A stretch of 64,000 bases of DNA, from assembly GCA_028688905.1 (NCBI GenBank), contig JAQTXH010000002.1:386284-450283 (forward strand). Reading direction: 5' to 3'. The position numbers were made by a program, and so were the translations under genes. The notes beneath the pieces were generated by a model. That model had not been told where the DNA came from and made no database searches. It saw nothing but the letters and a program-made list of their open reading frames with translations. The DNA is from Acidiphilium sp. (lineage in GTDB: Bacteria > Pseudomonadota > Alphaproteobacteria > Acetobacterales > Acetobacteraceae). Shown piece by piece: positions 36,605 through 46,697 of the stretch; position 1 is the first letter of the stretch; every line of letters begins with the position of its first letter.

Positions 36605-39600
36605 ATGACCGTGTCGACCATGGGCGTGAAACTCGACGACGACATTCGCGCCCGGTTGCGCGACATGGCCGCGCGCGAGGGCCGTACGCCGCATCATCTG
36701 GTCAAGCAGGTGATCATAGCCGGGCTGGAACGGCTGGAACGGGGCGAACCTTTGGTGGCATCGCCGGACGAGGGGGGAGCGACCATTCCTTTCCTCGAAT
36801 TCGCGCAGGATGTGCAGCCGCAATCGGTGTTGCGCGCCGCGATCACCGGTGCCTATCGCCGGCCGGAACCCGAAGCGATTGCCGCCCTGATCGATGCCGC
36901 AACCCTGACGCCGTCGCAGGCTGCCCAGGCAAAGCGCACCGCGCTGAACCTGGTCACCGTGCTGCGGTCGCGCCGCAGCGCCGGTCTGATCGAAACCTTG
37001 TTGCAGGAATACGCGCTGTCCAGCCACGAAGGGGTGGCGCTGATGTGCCTCGCCGAGGCGCTGCTACGCATCCCCGACGCCGCGACGCGGGATAAACTCA
37101 TTCGCGACAAAATCGGTGCCGGCGACTGGCGCACCCATATCGGCGAAAGTCCATCGCTGTTCGTCAACGCCGCCACCTGGGGGTTGTTGCTGACCGGCAA
37201 ACTCACCGCGACCTCCAGCGAGACCGGGTTGAGCGCGGCGCTGACCAAACTGCTCGCGCGCGGCGGGGAGCCGATCGTCCGGCATGGCGTCAATATCGCG
37301 ATGCGCCTGATGGGCGAGCAATTCGTGATGGGACAGACCATCGCCGAAGCCCTGGCCAACGCCCGCAAGCGCGAGGCGAAGGGGTTTTTATATTCCTACG
37401 ACATGCTGGGCGAGGCCGCGCTGACCGCCGCCGATGCCGCGCGGTACTACCGCGATTACGAGCAGGCGATAAATGCCATCGGCGCGGCCTCGCGCGGTTC
37501 GGGGCTTTATCAAGGTCCTGGAATCTCGATCAAGCTTTCCGCCTTGCACCCGCGCTATTGCCGTGCCCAGCGCGCGCGGGTGATGGCGGAACTTGGCCCG
37601 CGCCTGACGGCCCTCGCGCTGCTGGCACGACGCTACGACATCGGCCTGAACATCGATGCCGAGGAAGCCGACCGGCTCGATCTCTCGCTCGATTTGTTGA
37701 AGAGCCTGTGTTTCGAACCGAGCCTCGCCGGCTGGAACGGCATCGGGTTCGTGGTGCAGGCCTACCAGAAACGCGCCCCCTTCGTGATCGATGACCTGAT
37801 CGACCTTGCCCGCCGCAGCGGCCATCGCTTGATGGTCCGGCTGGTGAAAGGCGCGTACTGGGATTCCGAAATCAAGCGCGCCCAGCTCGATGGTTTGGAA
37901 GATTTCCCGGTCTATACCCGCAAAATCCATACCGATATTTCCTATCTCGCCTGCGCGCGAAAAATGCTTGGTGCGGGGATGGAAATTTTCCCGCAATTCG
38001 CGACCCACAACGCCCTGACGCTCGCCAGCATTCACGCCCTGGCCGGCCCGAATTTCACGCTGGGCCAGTATGAGTTCCAGTGTCTGCACGGCATGGGTGA
38101 GGCGTTGTACGACGAGGTGGTCGGGCCGCAGAAACTCAAGGTGCCGTGCCGGATTTATGCGCCGGTCGGCACTCACGAAACCCTGCTGGCCTATCTGGTG
38201 CGCCGCCTGCTGGAAAATGGCGCTAACACCTCGTTTGTCAACAAACTCGCCGATCATAAGGTGCGGGTCGAGCACCTGCTGGCCGATCCGGTCGAGGCCG
38301 CCCGCAAGATCACGCCGCTCGGCGCGCCGCATGAAAAAATCGCGGCCCCCACCGCACTGTTCGGCAATGCGCGGCGCAATGCCGCGGGGTTTGATCTGTC
38401 GAACGAGCAGCGACTGGGTTCGCTCGCCGCAGCCTTGCTCGCGAGCCTCGATGTCGCGTATCACGCGGCACCGGATGCCGTGATGCCGAATGACATCGCC
38501 CGCCCGATCGTCAACCCCGCCGATTTCGCCGATCGGGTCGGCACCGTGGTCGAGGCCAGTAGCGATGCGATCGCGGCCGCGCTGGCCGCCGCCGAAACCG
38601 CCGCACCGATCTGGCAGGTGACCCCGCCGGCGGATCGGTCGGCGTGCCTCACGCGTGCCGCCGGTCTGCTCGAACAGCGTCTGCCGAAACTGATCGGCCT
38701 GATCGTGCGCGAGGCCGGCAAAACCATCCCCGCCGCGATCGGCGAGGCGCGCGAGGCGGTGGATTTTCTGCGCTATTATGCGGCGGAAATCGCCGATGGG
38801 TTCGATAACGCGACCCATCGCCCGCTCGGGATTGTCGCCGCCATCAGCCCGTGGAATTTTCCGCTCTCGATTTTTATGGGTCAGGTGGCTGCCGGCCTCG
38901 CTGCCGGCAATGTCGTGCTCGCCAAACCCGCCGAGGAAACCCCGCTGATCGCAGCCGTTGCAGTGAGCCTGTTGCGCGAAGCCGGCGTGCCACCGGGTGC
39001 GGTGGCGCTGGTGCCCGGCGATGGCAGCGTAGGGGCTGCGTTAGTGGCGGATGCGCGGGTGCGCGGCGTGATTTTCACCGGATCGACCCCGGTCGCCCAT
39101 TCGATCCAGGCGACGCTCGCGCAACGGCTCGACCCGTCCGGCCTGCCGGTTCCGTTGATCGCGGAAACCGGCGGTCAGAACGCGATGCTGGTCGATTCCT
39201 CGGCTTTGCTCGAACAGGCGGTCGGCGATATTGTCACGTCCGCCTTCGACTCTGCCGGGCAACGCTGTTCGGCACTGCGGATTTTGTTAGTGCAAAACGA
39301 CATCGCCGATGCGCTGATCCGCATGCTGAAAGGGGCGATGGCGGAGCTTGCCGTCAATAACCCCGACCATCTGGCGAGCGACATCGGTCCGGTGATCAGC
39401 GAGGCCGCCCGCCGGAATATCCAGGCGCATTGTGTCGCGATGGAACGGCGCGGTTGCAACGTGTTCACGGTGTCGTTGCCTCCAGGGACCGAAGCTGGCT
39501 GGTTCATGCCGCCCACGCTGATCGAGATTGCCGATCCCGGCATGCTGGACGCCGAGATTTTCGGCCCGGTGCTGCACGTGGTGCGCTATACGGCACCCGA

Positions 39601-40324
39601 GCGCGACCGGATGATCGATGCGGTGAATGCGCTCGGTTACGCGCTGACCTTCGGCATCCATAGCCGGATCGACGAGACGATCGCGCAGGTGTCCGACCGG
39701 ATCGAGGCTGGCAACATCTACATCAATCGCAATATCGTCGGGGCGGTGGTGGGGGTGCAGCCGTTCGGGGGCCATGGTCTGTCGGGTACCGGCCCCAAGG
39801 CAGGCGGGCCGCTCTATCTGCGGCGGTTGCTGGCGATGCGGCCGCCATTCGCCGGATTGGCAACATCGGGGATGGCGCGCGACCTGGCTGGCCCGGTCGG
39901 CGAGCACAATACCTATCGGTTGGCACCACGCGGCACGATATTGTGCCATGCGGCGACCTCCGACGGGGCATTGCGCCAGATCGCGGCCTGTCTTGCCACC
40001 GGAAATACGCCGTTGGTCTGGTGTGCCGAGCCGATGCCTTGGTATGAAACCATGCCGATCGAAAAGCGACCGTTACGGGCCGATGCCGATCAACCGTTGG
40101 CGCGTGGCTTCGATGCGGTCCTGTTCGCAGGCGATTCGGAAAGCCTGAGCCATTTGTTGCGGACTTTGACAATGCGCGAGGGGCCGATCGTGCCGGTCCA
40201 TGCGATCGGCAACGAGGCAAATCCGGCTCCGGACTATCCGCTCGAATTCCTGTTCACCGAACAGTCGATCAGCGTCAATACTGCCGCGGCGGGGGGCAAT
40301 GCGAGCCTGATGACGATCGGCTAG
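36605..40324 (+). CDS. putA: Trifunctional proline dehydrogenase / P5C dehydrogenase / repressor
   Basis: Oxidises proline to glutamate in two steps. The first 47 residues form a ribbon-helix-helix DNA-binding domain (TVSTMGVKLDDDIRARLRDM), marking a trifunctional PutA. The FAD proline dehydrogenase barrel follows (SIKLSALHPRY, RLVKGAYWDSEIKRAQ), then the P5C dehydrogenase with catalytic Cys888 (DSAGQRCSALR) and Glu in IAETGGQNAM. About 130 C-terminal residues follow. The 1239-residue length fits. The ATG at 36605 follows AAGGA with nine bases; the frame is open upstream but through the operator repeats. No putP permease is adjacent. Confidence 0.96.
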   Translation: MTVSTMGVKLDDDIRARLRDMAAREGRTPHHLVKQVIIAGLERLERGEPLVASPDEGGATIPFLEFAQDVQPQSVLRAAITGAYRRPEPEAIAALIDAATLTPSQAAQAKRTALNLVTVLRSRRSAGLIETLLQEYALSSHEGVALMCLAEALLRIPDAATRDKLIRDKIGAGDWRTHIGESPSLFVNAATWGLLLTGKLTATSSETGLSAALTKLLARGGEPIVRHGVNIAMRLMGEQFVMGQTIAEALANARKREAKGFLYSYDMLGEAALTAADAARYYRDYEQAINAIGAASRGSGLYQGPGISIKLSALHPRYCRAQRARVMAELGPRLTALALLARRYDIGLNIDAEEADRLDLSLDLLKSLCFEPSLAGWNGIGFVVQAYQKRAPFVIDDLIDLARRSGHRLMVRLVKGAYWDSEIKRAQLDGLEDFPVYTRKIHTDISYLACARKMLGAGMEIFPQFATHNALTLASIHALAGPNFTLGQYEFQCLHGMGEALYDEVVGPQKLKVPCRIYAPVGTHETLLAYLVRRLLENGANTSFVNKLADHKVRVEHLLADPVEAARKITPLGAPHEKIAAPTALFGNARRNAAGFDLSNEQRLGSLAAALLASLDVAYHAAPDAVMPNDIARPIVNPADFADRVGTVVEASSDAIAAALAAAETAAPIWQVTPPADRSACLTRAAGLLEQRLPKLIGLIVREAGKTIPAAIGEAREAVDFLRYYAAEIADGFDNATHRPLGIVAAISPWNFPLSIFMGQVAAGLAAGNVVLAKPAEETPLIAAVAVSLLREAGVPPGAVALVPGDGSVGAALVADARVRGVIFTGSTPVAHSIQATLAQRLDPSGLPVPLIAETGGQNAMLVDSSALLEQAVGDIVTSAFDSAGQRCSALRILLVQNDIADALIRMLKGAMAELAVNNPDHLASDIGPVISEAARRNIQAHCVAMERRGCNVFTVSLPPGTEAGWFMPPTLIEIADPGMLDAEIFGPVLHVVRYTAPERDRMIDAVNALGYALTFGIHSRIDETIAQVSDRIEAGNIYINRNIVGAVVGVQPFGGHGLSGTGPKAGGPLYLRRLLAMRPPFAGLATSGMARDLAGPVGEHNTYRLAPRGTILCHAATSDGALRQIAACLATGNTPLVWCAEPMPWYETMPIEKRPLRADADQPLARGFDAVLFAGDSESLSHLLRTLTMREGPIVPVHAIGNEANPAPDYPLEFLFTEQSISVNTAAAGGNASLMTIG

Positions 40325-40441
40325 AGTTTATAAGACATGCAATATCAGCCAGGCTGGAATCGCGAAGCGATCATGCTCGGGCCCCGATCTGAATGCGATC
40401 GCCGTGCAACGGCAGGAATTTGGAAGGGACGGGATCAAGAT

Positions 40442-43400
40442 TTACGAAAACAGATCATCGATGTCGGCCTCGTTGAACGCCAGCGTATCACCCGCGCCGC
40501 TGTCGAACAGACCCTCGGCCAGTTGGCGCTTGCGGAGTTTCAGCGACTCCATTTTTTCCTCGACACTGTTGGCAACCACCAGACGATGCACGAACACCGG
40601 GTTGGGTTGGCCGATCCGGTGCGCCCGGTCGGTCGCCTGATCCTCGACCGCCGGGTTCCACCAAGGATCGTAGTGGATCACGGTATCCGCCGCGGTCAGG
40701 TTAAGCCCAACGCCGCCGGCCTTCAGGCTGATCAGAAAAATCGGCACCTCGCCGGCCTGAAACCGGGTGATCGGGGATTGCCGGTCGCGGGTGTCGCCGG
40801 TCAGTTTGACCCAGGATAGTTTCGTGTCGGCCAGCATGGTCTCGATCAACGCCAGCATGCTGGTAAATTGCGAGAAAATCAGGATACGCCGGCCGTCGGC
40901 CACCAGTTCCGGCACCATTTCGGCCAATCGCTCCAGCTTGGCCGAGGCGACCCCCTCGGTTTTGGCGGCGGGCAGCTTGAGCAATCGGGGGTCGCAACAA
41001 GTCTGGCGTAACCGTAGCAGCGCTTCGAGAATCACGATATGGCTGCGCGCCAGGCCTTTTGCCGCAATCGCTTCACGCACCTTGCTGTGCATCGCAAGCC
41101 GGATGCCTTCGTACAAATTGCGCTGTTCTGTCTCCATCCCGATCGATTCGACAATCTCGGTCTTGGGCGGCAATTCCGCTGCCACCGCCGCCTTGGTCCG
41201 GCGCAGCAGAAACGGCCGGACATAGCGGGCCAGCAGCGCCTGCCGCTCGGTATCGTGCTGTTTTTCGATCGGTGTGCGCCAGCGTTTCTGGAACTGCTTA
41301 CGATCGCCCAGCAGTTCAGGTGCCAGAAAGGCGAACAGCGACCATAGCTCGCCCAGATTATTCTCGAGCGGTGTGCCGGTCAGGCAGAGCCGGTGCTCGG
41401 TTTTCAGTCCGCGCATCAGCCGCGAGGTCAAGGCGTTCGGGTTCTTGATGATCTGTGCTTCATCCAGAATAACCATGTGCCACGGTTGTTCATGCAGCAC
41501 GTCATGATCGCGCGCGAGCAGCGGGTAGGTGGAAATCACCAGATCATGGTTGGGAATGTGGGCAAACCGCTCGGCGCGATCCGGCCCGTGCAGCACCAGC
41601 ACGCGCAGGCCGGGTGCAAACCGCTCGGCCTCGCGCTGCCAGTTCACCACCAGGCTGGTCGGCGCGATGAGCAAAGCCGGCGTGGTCAGCCTTCCTTCGG
41701 CCTGTTCGATCAGGATATGGGCCAGCGCCTGCACGGTTTTGCCCAGCCCCATTTCATCCGCCAGAATACCGGCCAACCCGCCGATGCGCAGAAATTGCAG
41801 CCAATCGACCCCGCGCGCCTGATAGGGGCGGAGATCGGCGGCAAAACCATCGGGAATGGTTGCCTGTGGGATGCTGCCGGTCTCACCCAGCATCCGCCCC
41901 AACCGGCGCAGCGGCTCACCGCCCGACCAGGCGACACCCACCCCACCGCTCGCTGTCTCCAATGCCGCCAGCAGTCCGGCATCATAGGCGGACAGCCGCA
42001 ACTTGCCGTCGCCATCGTGCGATTTCGCCGCCAGCAGATCGTAGATCGCCTGAACGATCGGCATCAACCGCGCGCGGGGCAGGGCAAAGATCCGGCCATC
42101 GGGCAAGGGCAGATAGAACGGCTCGTCCTCGTCGTCCGGATCGAGATCGGCCAGATCATCCGGCGACCACCCATCGCTCCCGATCAGATCGACCAGCGCG
42201 GGCAGCAGATCGATCCGCTCGCCATCGACAATGACGCCGAGGTCAAGCTCGAACCAGTCGATCCGCCCATTGCTCGCGTCGTCGCGCGCTGTGAGGGCCG
42301 CTGCGAACGCACCCTCGTCGCCCTTGATCAGACGAACCGGCACATCGTCGGCGCAGATGATCGACCAGCCCTGATCGCGCAGCCGAGGGGCATCGTGATA
42401 GAAGAAATCGAGCCAGTCGAGGCTCGCCTCAATGTCGGTCGATGCCAGGATCAACTCATCGCCGGCAGCGTTGCCGGCAAGGCGGGACGCCTGACGCACC
42501 GGGACAAAACCCATTACGGTGAGGGTCTGCGCCGCGGCGGCTTCGGCGGTCGGATCGCGGACGACTTCAACGATTGCATCCCCGCGCGTGAAGCGCGGCA
42601 ACGGGCGCTGGTCGCGCGCGGCAATCTCGAATTCGCCATAGCGAAACAGCGGCCGGGCGACGTTCACGGCAATCGTAGTGCCATAGGCTTCACGATAGCC
42701 GCCGGTCCAGGACGGTGCCGATTGCTTGCGCGCCTCGATCCGCAGCACCGGCACCATCGGCACCGCCAGCCGTTCCGGCGGGGCGAGCACCGGCGGCGCG
42801 TGCGGCACGACCGTCGGCACATCGCGGGCCAACCGGGTCCGCAACGTCTCGGCCTGTTCAGGCGGAACCGGCGGGGCGCTAAGCACGGTATCGGCAAAAC
42901 GATCCGCGAGTCCGGTCCGTACCGGCTGTGCCATGCCCGATTGGGGTGCGATGCACCAGGGCGGTGTCAGTCGGATAGCCAGACAATCGGGCGGCAGATC
43001 CAGCGTCGGGCTCTGGCTGCCGTCCGGGTTCAGCGCCCAGGTGATGCCGGCGGTGATCGGGTCGTCCTGCCGCATGGCAGGCCCGGACACCTCGTTCCAA
43101 TGGCTTCGGCCGGTCGCCAGAATGGCGCGCAGCAAGGCGGTCCCTTCCGCGCCGGCGAGCCTGACCGCAAGGCGCGAGGAGCCGCCGCGCTGCGCCAGAC
43201 GCGCCAGACGCGGCAAAATTTCCCGATCGGACGGGCGGAGGAATTTCATCCCGCCCGCGCCCCGATCATCGAGCGTATGCGGGGGATAGGCGGTGGTGCT
43301 GGTCGAGAGACTGCCATCCTTGAGCAACCGGACCGAGACGGTCTCGACCCCAATGTCGCGCGCCTGCGGATTGGGGCAGTCGAGCGCCTTCAGCACATAC

Positions 43401-43879
43401 AGCAACCGCTGGCGGACATCGGTCGGATACTCTTCATCGGCACCGGCTTGCGCCAGGCGCAAATCGTTCATCCAGATTTGCAGTGCGGGCGATAATTCTT
43501 CCACGATCTTGGGTGCCGCAGGATAGGTCAAGGCAAGATACCGGCGGATTTCCGGCCGTGCCGCATGCACTAGCGCTGCGGCGACATGTTTGCAGTTATG
43601 CCCCACCGGGCAGGTGCAATGCCCATCGATTTGCACGGCCCAGGCGGTGTGCCGCGTCGAGACCTCTACCGCATAGGGGCGGGGCGCGGTGCCGATCACA
43701 TCCGCGGTCAAAACCGTGCCTGCTTTGGCCAAAGCCACCGCAACAACCTGACCGCGTTGCGCATAGGCGCGGCCCTGCGCCATAGTTTCCCGGCTGAAAC
43801 CCTGGGGTGACTTGTTGCTCTCCAGACGTTCGAGCGCCGGTATGATCAGCGTTTCATCGGAATTGGGATTGAGTTTCAT
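40442..43879 (-). CDS. SWIM zinc-finger SNF2-family helicase/ATPase
   Basis: A bacterial Swi2/Snf2 (RapA/HepA-like) DNA translocase of 1145 residues. The N-terminal SWIM zinc finger has Cys88, Cys90, Cys96 and His98 (CTCPVGHNCKH). The C-terminal half holds the helicase core: ILADEMGLGKTVQALAHI near 700-717, ILDEAQIIKN, FLLRRTKAAV, and SLKAGGVGLNLTAADTVIHYDPWWNPA then DRAHRIGQ. Such proteins are linked to transcription or repair, but the specific role is unknown. It is convergent with putA and apparently monocistronic; the 169-bp gap downstream of its start holds no gene. Confidence 0.92.
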   Translation of the reverse strand: MKLNPNSDETLIIPALERLESNKSPQGFSRETMAQGRAYAQRGQVVAVALAKAGTVLTADVIGTAPRPYAVEVSTRHTAWAVQIDGHCTCPVGHNCKHVAAALVHAARPEIRRYLALTYPAAPKIVEELSPALQIWMNDLRLAQAGADEEYPTDVRQRLLYVLKALDCPNPQARDIGVETVSVRLLKDGSLSTSTTAYPPHTLDDRGAGGMKFLRPSDREILPRLARLAQRGGSSRLAVRLAGAEGTALLRAILATGRSHWNEVSGPAMRQDDPITAGITWALNPDGSQSPTLDLPPDCLAIRLTPPWCIAPQSGMAQPVRTGLADRFADTVLSAPPVPPEQAETLRTRLARDVPTVVPHAPPVLAPPERLAVPMVPVLRIEARKQSAPSWTGGYREAYGTTIAVNVARPLFRYGEFEIAARDQRPLPRFTRGDAIVEVVRDPTAEAAAAQTLTVMGFVPVRQASRLAGNAAGDELILASTDIEASLDWLDFFYHDAPRLRDQGWSIICADDVPVRLIKGDEGAFAAALTARDDASNGRIDWFELDLGVIVDGERIDLLPALVDLIGSDGWSPDDLADLDPDDEDEPFYLPLPDGRIFALPRARLMPIVQAIYDLLAAKSHDGDGKLRLSAYDAGLLAALETASGGVGVAWSGGEPLRRLGRMLGETGSIPQATIPDGFAADLRPYQARGVDWLQFLRIGGLAGILADEMGLGKTVQALAHILIEQAEGRLTTPALLIAPTSLVVNWQREAERFAPGLRVLVLHGPDRAERFAHIPNHDLVISTYPLLARDHDVLHEQPWHMVILDEAQIIKNPNALTSRLMRGLKTEHRLCLTGTPLENNLGELWSLFAFLAPELLGDRKQFQKRWRTPIEKQHDTERQALLARYVRPFLLRRTKAAVAAELPPKTEIVESIGMETEQRNLYEGIRLAMHSKVREAIAAKGLARSHIVILEALLRLRQTCCDPRLLKLPAAKTEGVASAKLERLAEMVPELVADGRRILIFSQFTSMLALIETMLADTKLSWVKLTGDTRDRQSPITRFQAGEVPIFLISLKAGGVGLNLTAADTVIHYDPWWNPAVEDQATDRAHRIGQPNPVFVHRLVVANSVEEKMESLKLRKRQLAEGLFDSGAGDTLAFNEADIDDLFS

Positions 43880-44048
43880 GGCCGGCTAGATCGCGGCGTC
43901 AGGAGTTCATGGACGGACGAAATTATACACCTCACCCAGCGGGCGACAAACGGCACTCTGATTTTGCGTCTTCATTCCGCCAGTTTCCACTGATTCGCCC
44001 GCAAATCGCAATTATCCACCTGCCGGCTCAAGGTTAAGCGATCGTATT

Positions 44049-45329
44049 CTAATCGGCCAGGGCAAACTCAAGTACTGCGAGACCGTCCGCCAGCACGTCG
44101 TCGCTGACCGTCAACGGCACCAGTAGGCGGATTGCGTTGGCGTTTACGCCGCAAGACAGCAAAATAAGCCCGTTTTCTCTGGCGCGCGCCAAAATCTGCT
44201 TTGTCTTGTCGGCATCCGGCTCATAACCGCCGCGTTCCTTAACGACGTCGAACGCAATCATCGCACCCGGCCCGCGGATTGCGGCAATTGGCACGACATC
44301 GTTACGTGAAGCAATTTGGTGAAGCCTGGATGTGATGATAGCCCCGATGGTGTTGGCGCGGTCGATCAGGTGTTCGCTTTCGATCACATCCAATACCGCC
44401 AGCGCCGCCGCGCACGCCAGGGGGTTGCCGGCGTATGTGCCGCCAAGGCCACCCGGTTCGGGAGCATCCATCACTGCCGCACGGCCGATAACGCCGGACA
44501 GCGGAAATCCGCCCGCAAGCGATTTTGCCACCGTCATCAGATCGGGCTTTACGCCGGAGTGTTCGATGCCGAACATACGCCCGGTGCGGGCGAAGCCGGT
44601 TTGAACTTCATCGGCGATCAGCAGAATGCCGTGCCGGTCGCAAAGGTTTCGGAGTGCCTGCAACAGTTCGGCGGGGGCGGGGATGAAGCCGCCTTCGCCT
44701 TGGACGGGTTCAATCACGATTGCCGCGACGCGGGAGGGTTCAATGTCGGCGTGAAACAGCAAGTCGATGGCTCGCAACGTATCGGTGACCGTCACGCCGA
44801 AAGGCTCGAACGGGAAGGGAACGTGATAAATCTCGGCTGGCATCGGCGCAAAATGCCGCTTGTAGGGCAAAACCTTGCCCGTCATGGCCATGGTCAGCAG
44901 CGTGCGGCCATGATAGCCGCCGGCGAAGGTGATGATGCCAGGCCGACCGGTCGCCGCGCGGGCAATTTTTACCGCATTTTCAAGCGCTTCGGCACCAGTT
45001 GTCAGGAAAATCGTTTTGGCCGGCCCCTCGATCGGGGCCATCGCGTTCAACCGCTCGGCGAGCTCGATATAAGACTCATAGGGTGTCACCTGAAAGCATG
45101 TATGGGTGAAGCGCGCCATTTGCGCCTCGACCGCCGCAATGACTTTGGGGTGGCGATGCCCGGTGTTGAGAACGGCAATGCCGCCCGCAAAGTCGATATA
45201 GCGGCGACCCTCCTCGTCCCATAATTCGGCGTTCTCCGCCCGCGCGGCATAGACCGGATGCGTGATACCCACGCCGCGCGGCACGGCGGCGGCACGGCGG
45301 GCGTGCAGATGTGCGTTATTGGCCATCAT
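44049..45329 (-). CDS. gabT: 4-Aminobutyrate/omega-amino acid aminotransferase, class III
   Basis: A PLP aminotransferase converting GABA and 2-oxoglutarate to succinate semialdehyde and glutamate. GTGAEALENAVKIARAATGR-like phosphate binding (TTGAEALENA), IVIEPVQGEGGF, IADEVQTGFARTG and the PLP lysine near 268 in TVAKSLAGGFPLSG are intact. Length is 426 aa. Its start overlaps the scoB stop as TGATG, making it last gene of the phaA-scoA-scoB-gabT unit. No gabD lies beside it, although the aldehyde dehydrogenase at 22.6-24.0 kb could serve; that is speculation. Confidence 0.88.
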   Translation of the reverse strand: MMANNAHLHARRAAAVPRGVGITHPVYAARAENAELWDEEGRRYIDFAGGIAVLNTGHRHPKVIAAVEAQMARFTHTCFQVTPYESYIELAERLNAMAPIEGPAKTIFLTTGAEALENAVKIARAATGRPGIITFAGGYHGRTLLTMAMTGKVLPYKRHFAPMPAEIYHVPFPFEPFGVTVTDTLRAIDLLFHADIEPSRVAAIVIEPVQGEGGFIPAPAELLQALRNLCDRHGILLIADEVQTGFARTGRMFGIEHSGVKPDLMTVAKSLAGGFPLSGVIGRAAVMDAPEPGGLGGTYAGNPLACAAALAVLDVIESEHLIDRANTIGAIITSRLHQIASRNDVVPIAAIRGPGAMIAFDVVKERGGYEPDADKTKQILARARENGLILLSCGVNANAIRLLVPLTVSDDVLADGLAVLEFALAD

Positions 45330-45982
45330 CAGGACCCGACCGCTGGATCGACGGTAAAATCGGCCTCCGTCGCGGCCCTGATCTGATCCACCGTTACGTC
45401 ATCGGGTTTGTCGATCAGAGTGAGCGATGGTGTTTTTGCCTTGTCCACCTGAAAAACCGCCATGTCTGTGACAATCATCCCCACCACGCCCTTGCCGGTC
45501 AGGGGAAGATCGCACGATTTCAATATCTTCGGGGCACCTTTCGCGGTGTGCTCCATCAGCACCACCACGCGCGGCACGCCGGCGACAAGATCCATCGCGC
45601 CGCCCATTCCCTTGACCATTTTGCCGGGGATCATCCAGTTTGCCAGATCGCCGTTTTCGGCGACCTGCAAAGCGCCCAGGATCGAAATATCGATGTGGCC
45701 ACCGCGCACCATACCGAACGACGTGGCGCTGTCGAAGTAACTTGTCGTCGGCAATTCCGTCACCGTCTGTTTGCCGGCATTGATCAAGTCGGCATCTTCA
45801 TCGCCTTCATACGGAAAAGGGCCGACGCCCATCATGCCGTTTTCCGAGTGCAACTGAACGGAAATGCCGGGTGGGATGTGATTGGCGACCAGCGTGGGAA
45901 TGCCAATGCCGAGATTGACATAGAATCCATCCTGCAACTCGCTTGCCGCCCGCGCGGCCATCTGGTCTCGTGTCCAGGCCAT
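45329..45982 (-). CDS. scoB: 3-Oxoacid CoA-transferase subunit B
   Basis: The catalytic subunit moving CoA from succinyl-CoA to acetoacetate. The active-site glutamate is Glu47 in [28 protein letters not shown] and [14 protein letters not shown] are typical. At 217 residues the length is normal. The start is nine bases after the scoA stop behind a TAGGAGA box. With the thiolase it links acetoacetate, and thus PHB breakdown, to acetyl-CoA. Confidence 0.95.
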   Translation of the reverse strand: MAWTRDQMAARAASELQDGFYVNLGIGIPTLVANHIPPGISVQLHSENGMMGVGPFPYEGDEDADLINAGKQTVTELPTTSYFDSATSFGMVRGGHIDISILGALQVAENGDLANWMIPGKMVKGMGGAMDLVAGVPRVVVLMEHTAKGAPKILKSCDLPLTGKGVVGMIVTDMAVFQVDKAKTPSLTLIDKPDDVTVDQIRAATEADFTVDPAVGS

Positions 45983-45991
45983 GACGTTCTC

Positions 45992-46693
45992 CTATGCCCG
46001 TTGACGAACGGTGCGTTGTTCAATCCGCTTATCGGCGTGCTCGATTGCCACGATGCGTTGCACAAAGATGCCCGGGGTGATGACATGATCGCCATCGATG
46101 CAGCCTGGCTCGACCAACTGTTCGACTTCGGCGATGGTCATTTTGGCGGCGGTGGCCATGATCGGATTGAAATTACGCGCCGTTTTGCGATAAATCAGGT
46201 TGCCTTCGGGATCGCCCTTCCACGCGTGGACGATTGCGAGATCGCCGACAATCCCCCGTTCCATGACGTAATGTTTGCCGTCAAATTCGCGGGTCTCCTT
46301 GCCTTCGGCCACTGCGGTGCCGTACCCGGTGGCGGTAAAAAAGGCGGGAATGCCGGCACCGCCGGCGCGAATGCGTTCGGCCAGAGTACCCTGCGGATTG
46401 AACTCGATTTCGAGTTCGCCGGCGAGGAATTGCCGGGCGAAGGTCGCATTCTCGCCTACGTAGGATGAGACCATTTTTTTGATCTGGCGGGATTCCAGAA
46501 GAATACCGAGACCGGCCCCGTCAATGCCCGCGTTGTTGGATACAAAGGTGAGATTCTGCACGCCGGACTCCCGGATCGCCGCGATCAGAGCCATCGGTAC
46601 GCCGCACAGGCCAAACCCGCCGGACAATATAGTCATGCCGTCTCGCAGAACGCCGGCCATCGCCGCGGTCGCGCTACTGAAAACCTTACGCAT
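45992..46693 (-). CDS. scoA: 3-Oxoacid CoA-transferase subunit A
   Basis: Partner of ScoB in the heterodimeric succinyl-CoA:3-ketoacid transferase. The family opening MRKVFSSATAAMAGVLRDGMTILSGGFGLCGVP and the motif FVSNNAGIDGAGLGILL are present, as is YGTAVAEGKETREFDGKHYV. I chose the ATG at 46693, four bases after the thiolase stop, over an upstream frame that would overlap thiolase. The 233-residue length is normal. Confidence 0.95.
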   Translation of the reverse strand: MRKVFSSATAAMAGVLRDGMTILSGGFGLCGVPMALIAAIRESGVQNLTFVSNNAGIDGAGLGILLESRQIKKMVSSYVGENATFARQFLAGELEIEFNPQGTLAERIRAGGAGIPAFFTATGYGTAVAEGKETREFDGKHYVMERGIVGDLAIVHAWKGDPEGNLIYRKTARNFNPIMATAAKMTIAEVEQLVEPGCIDGDHVITPGIFVQRIVAIEHADKRIEQRTVRQRA

Positions 46694-46697
46694 CGGC

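Noticed and set aside
41393..43495. 700-codon open frame antisense to the SNF2 helicase
   Set aside because: Its Arg/Gln/Gly-rich translation shows no motif and the opposite strand encodes an intact helicase.
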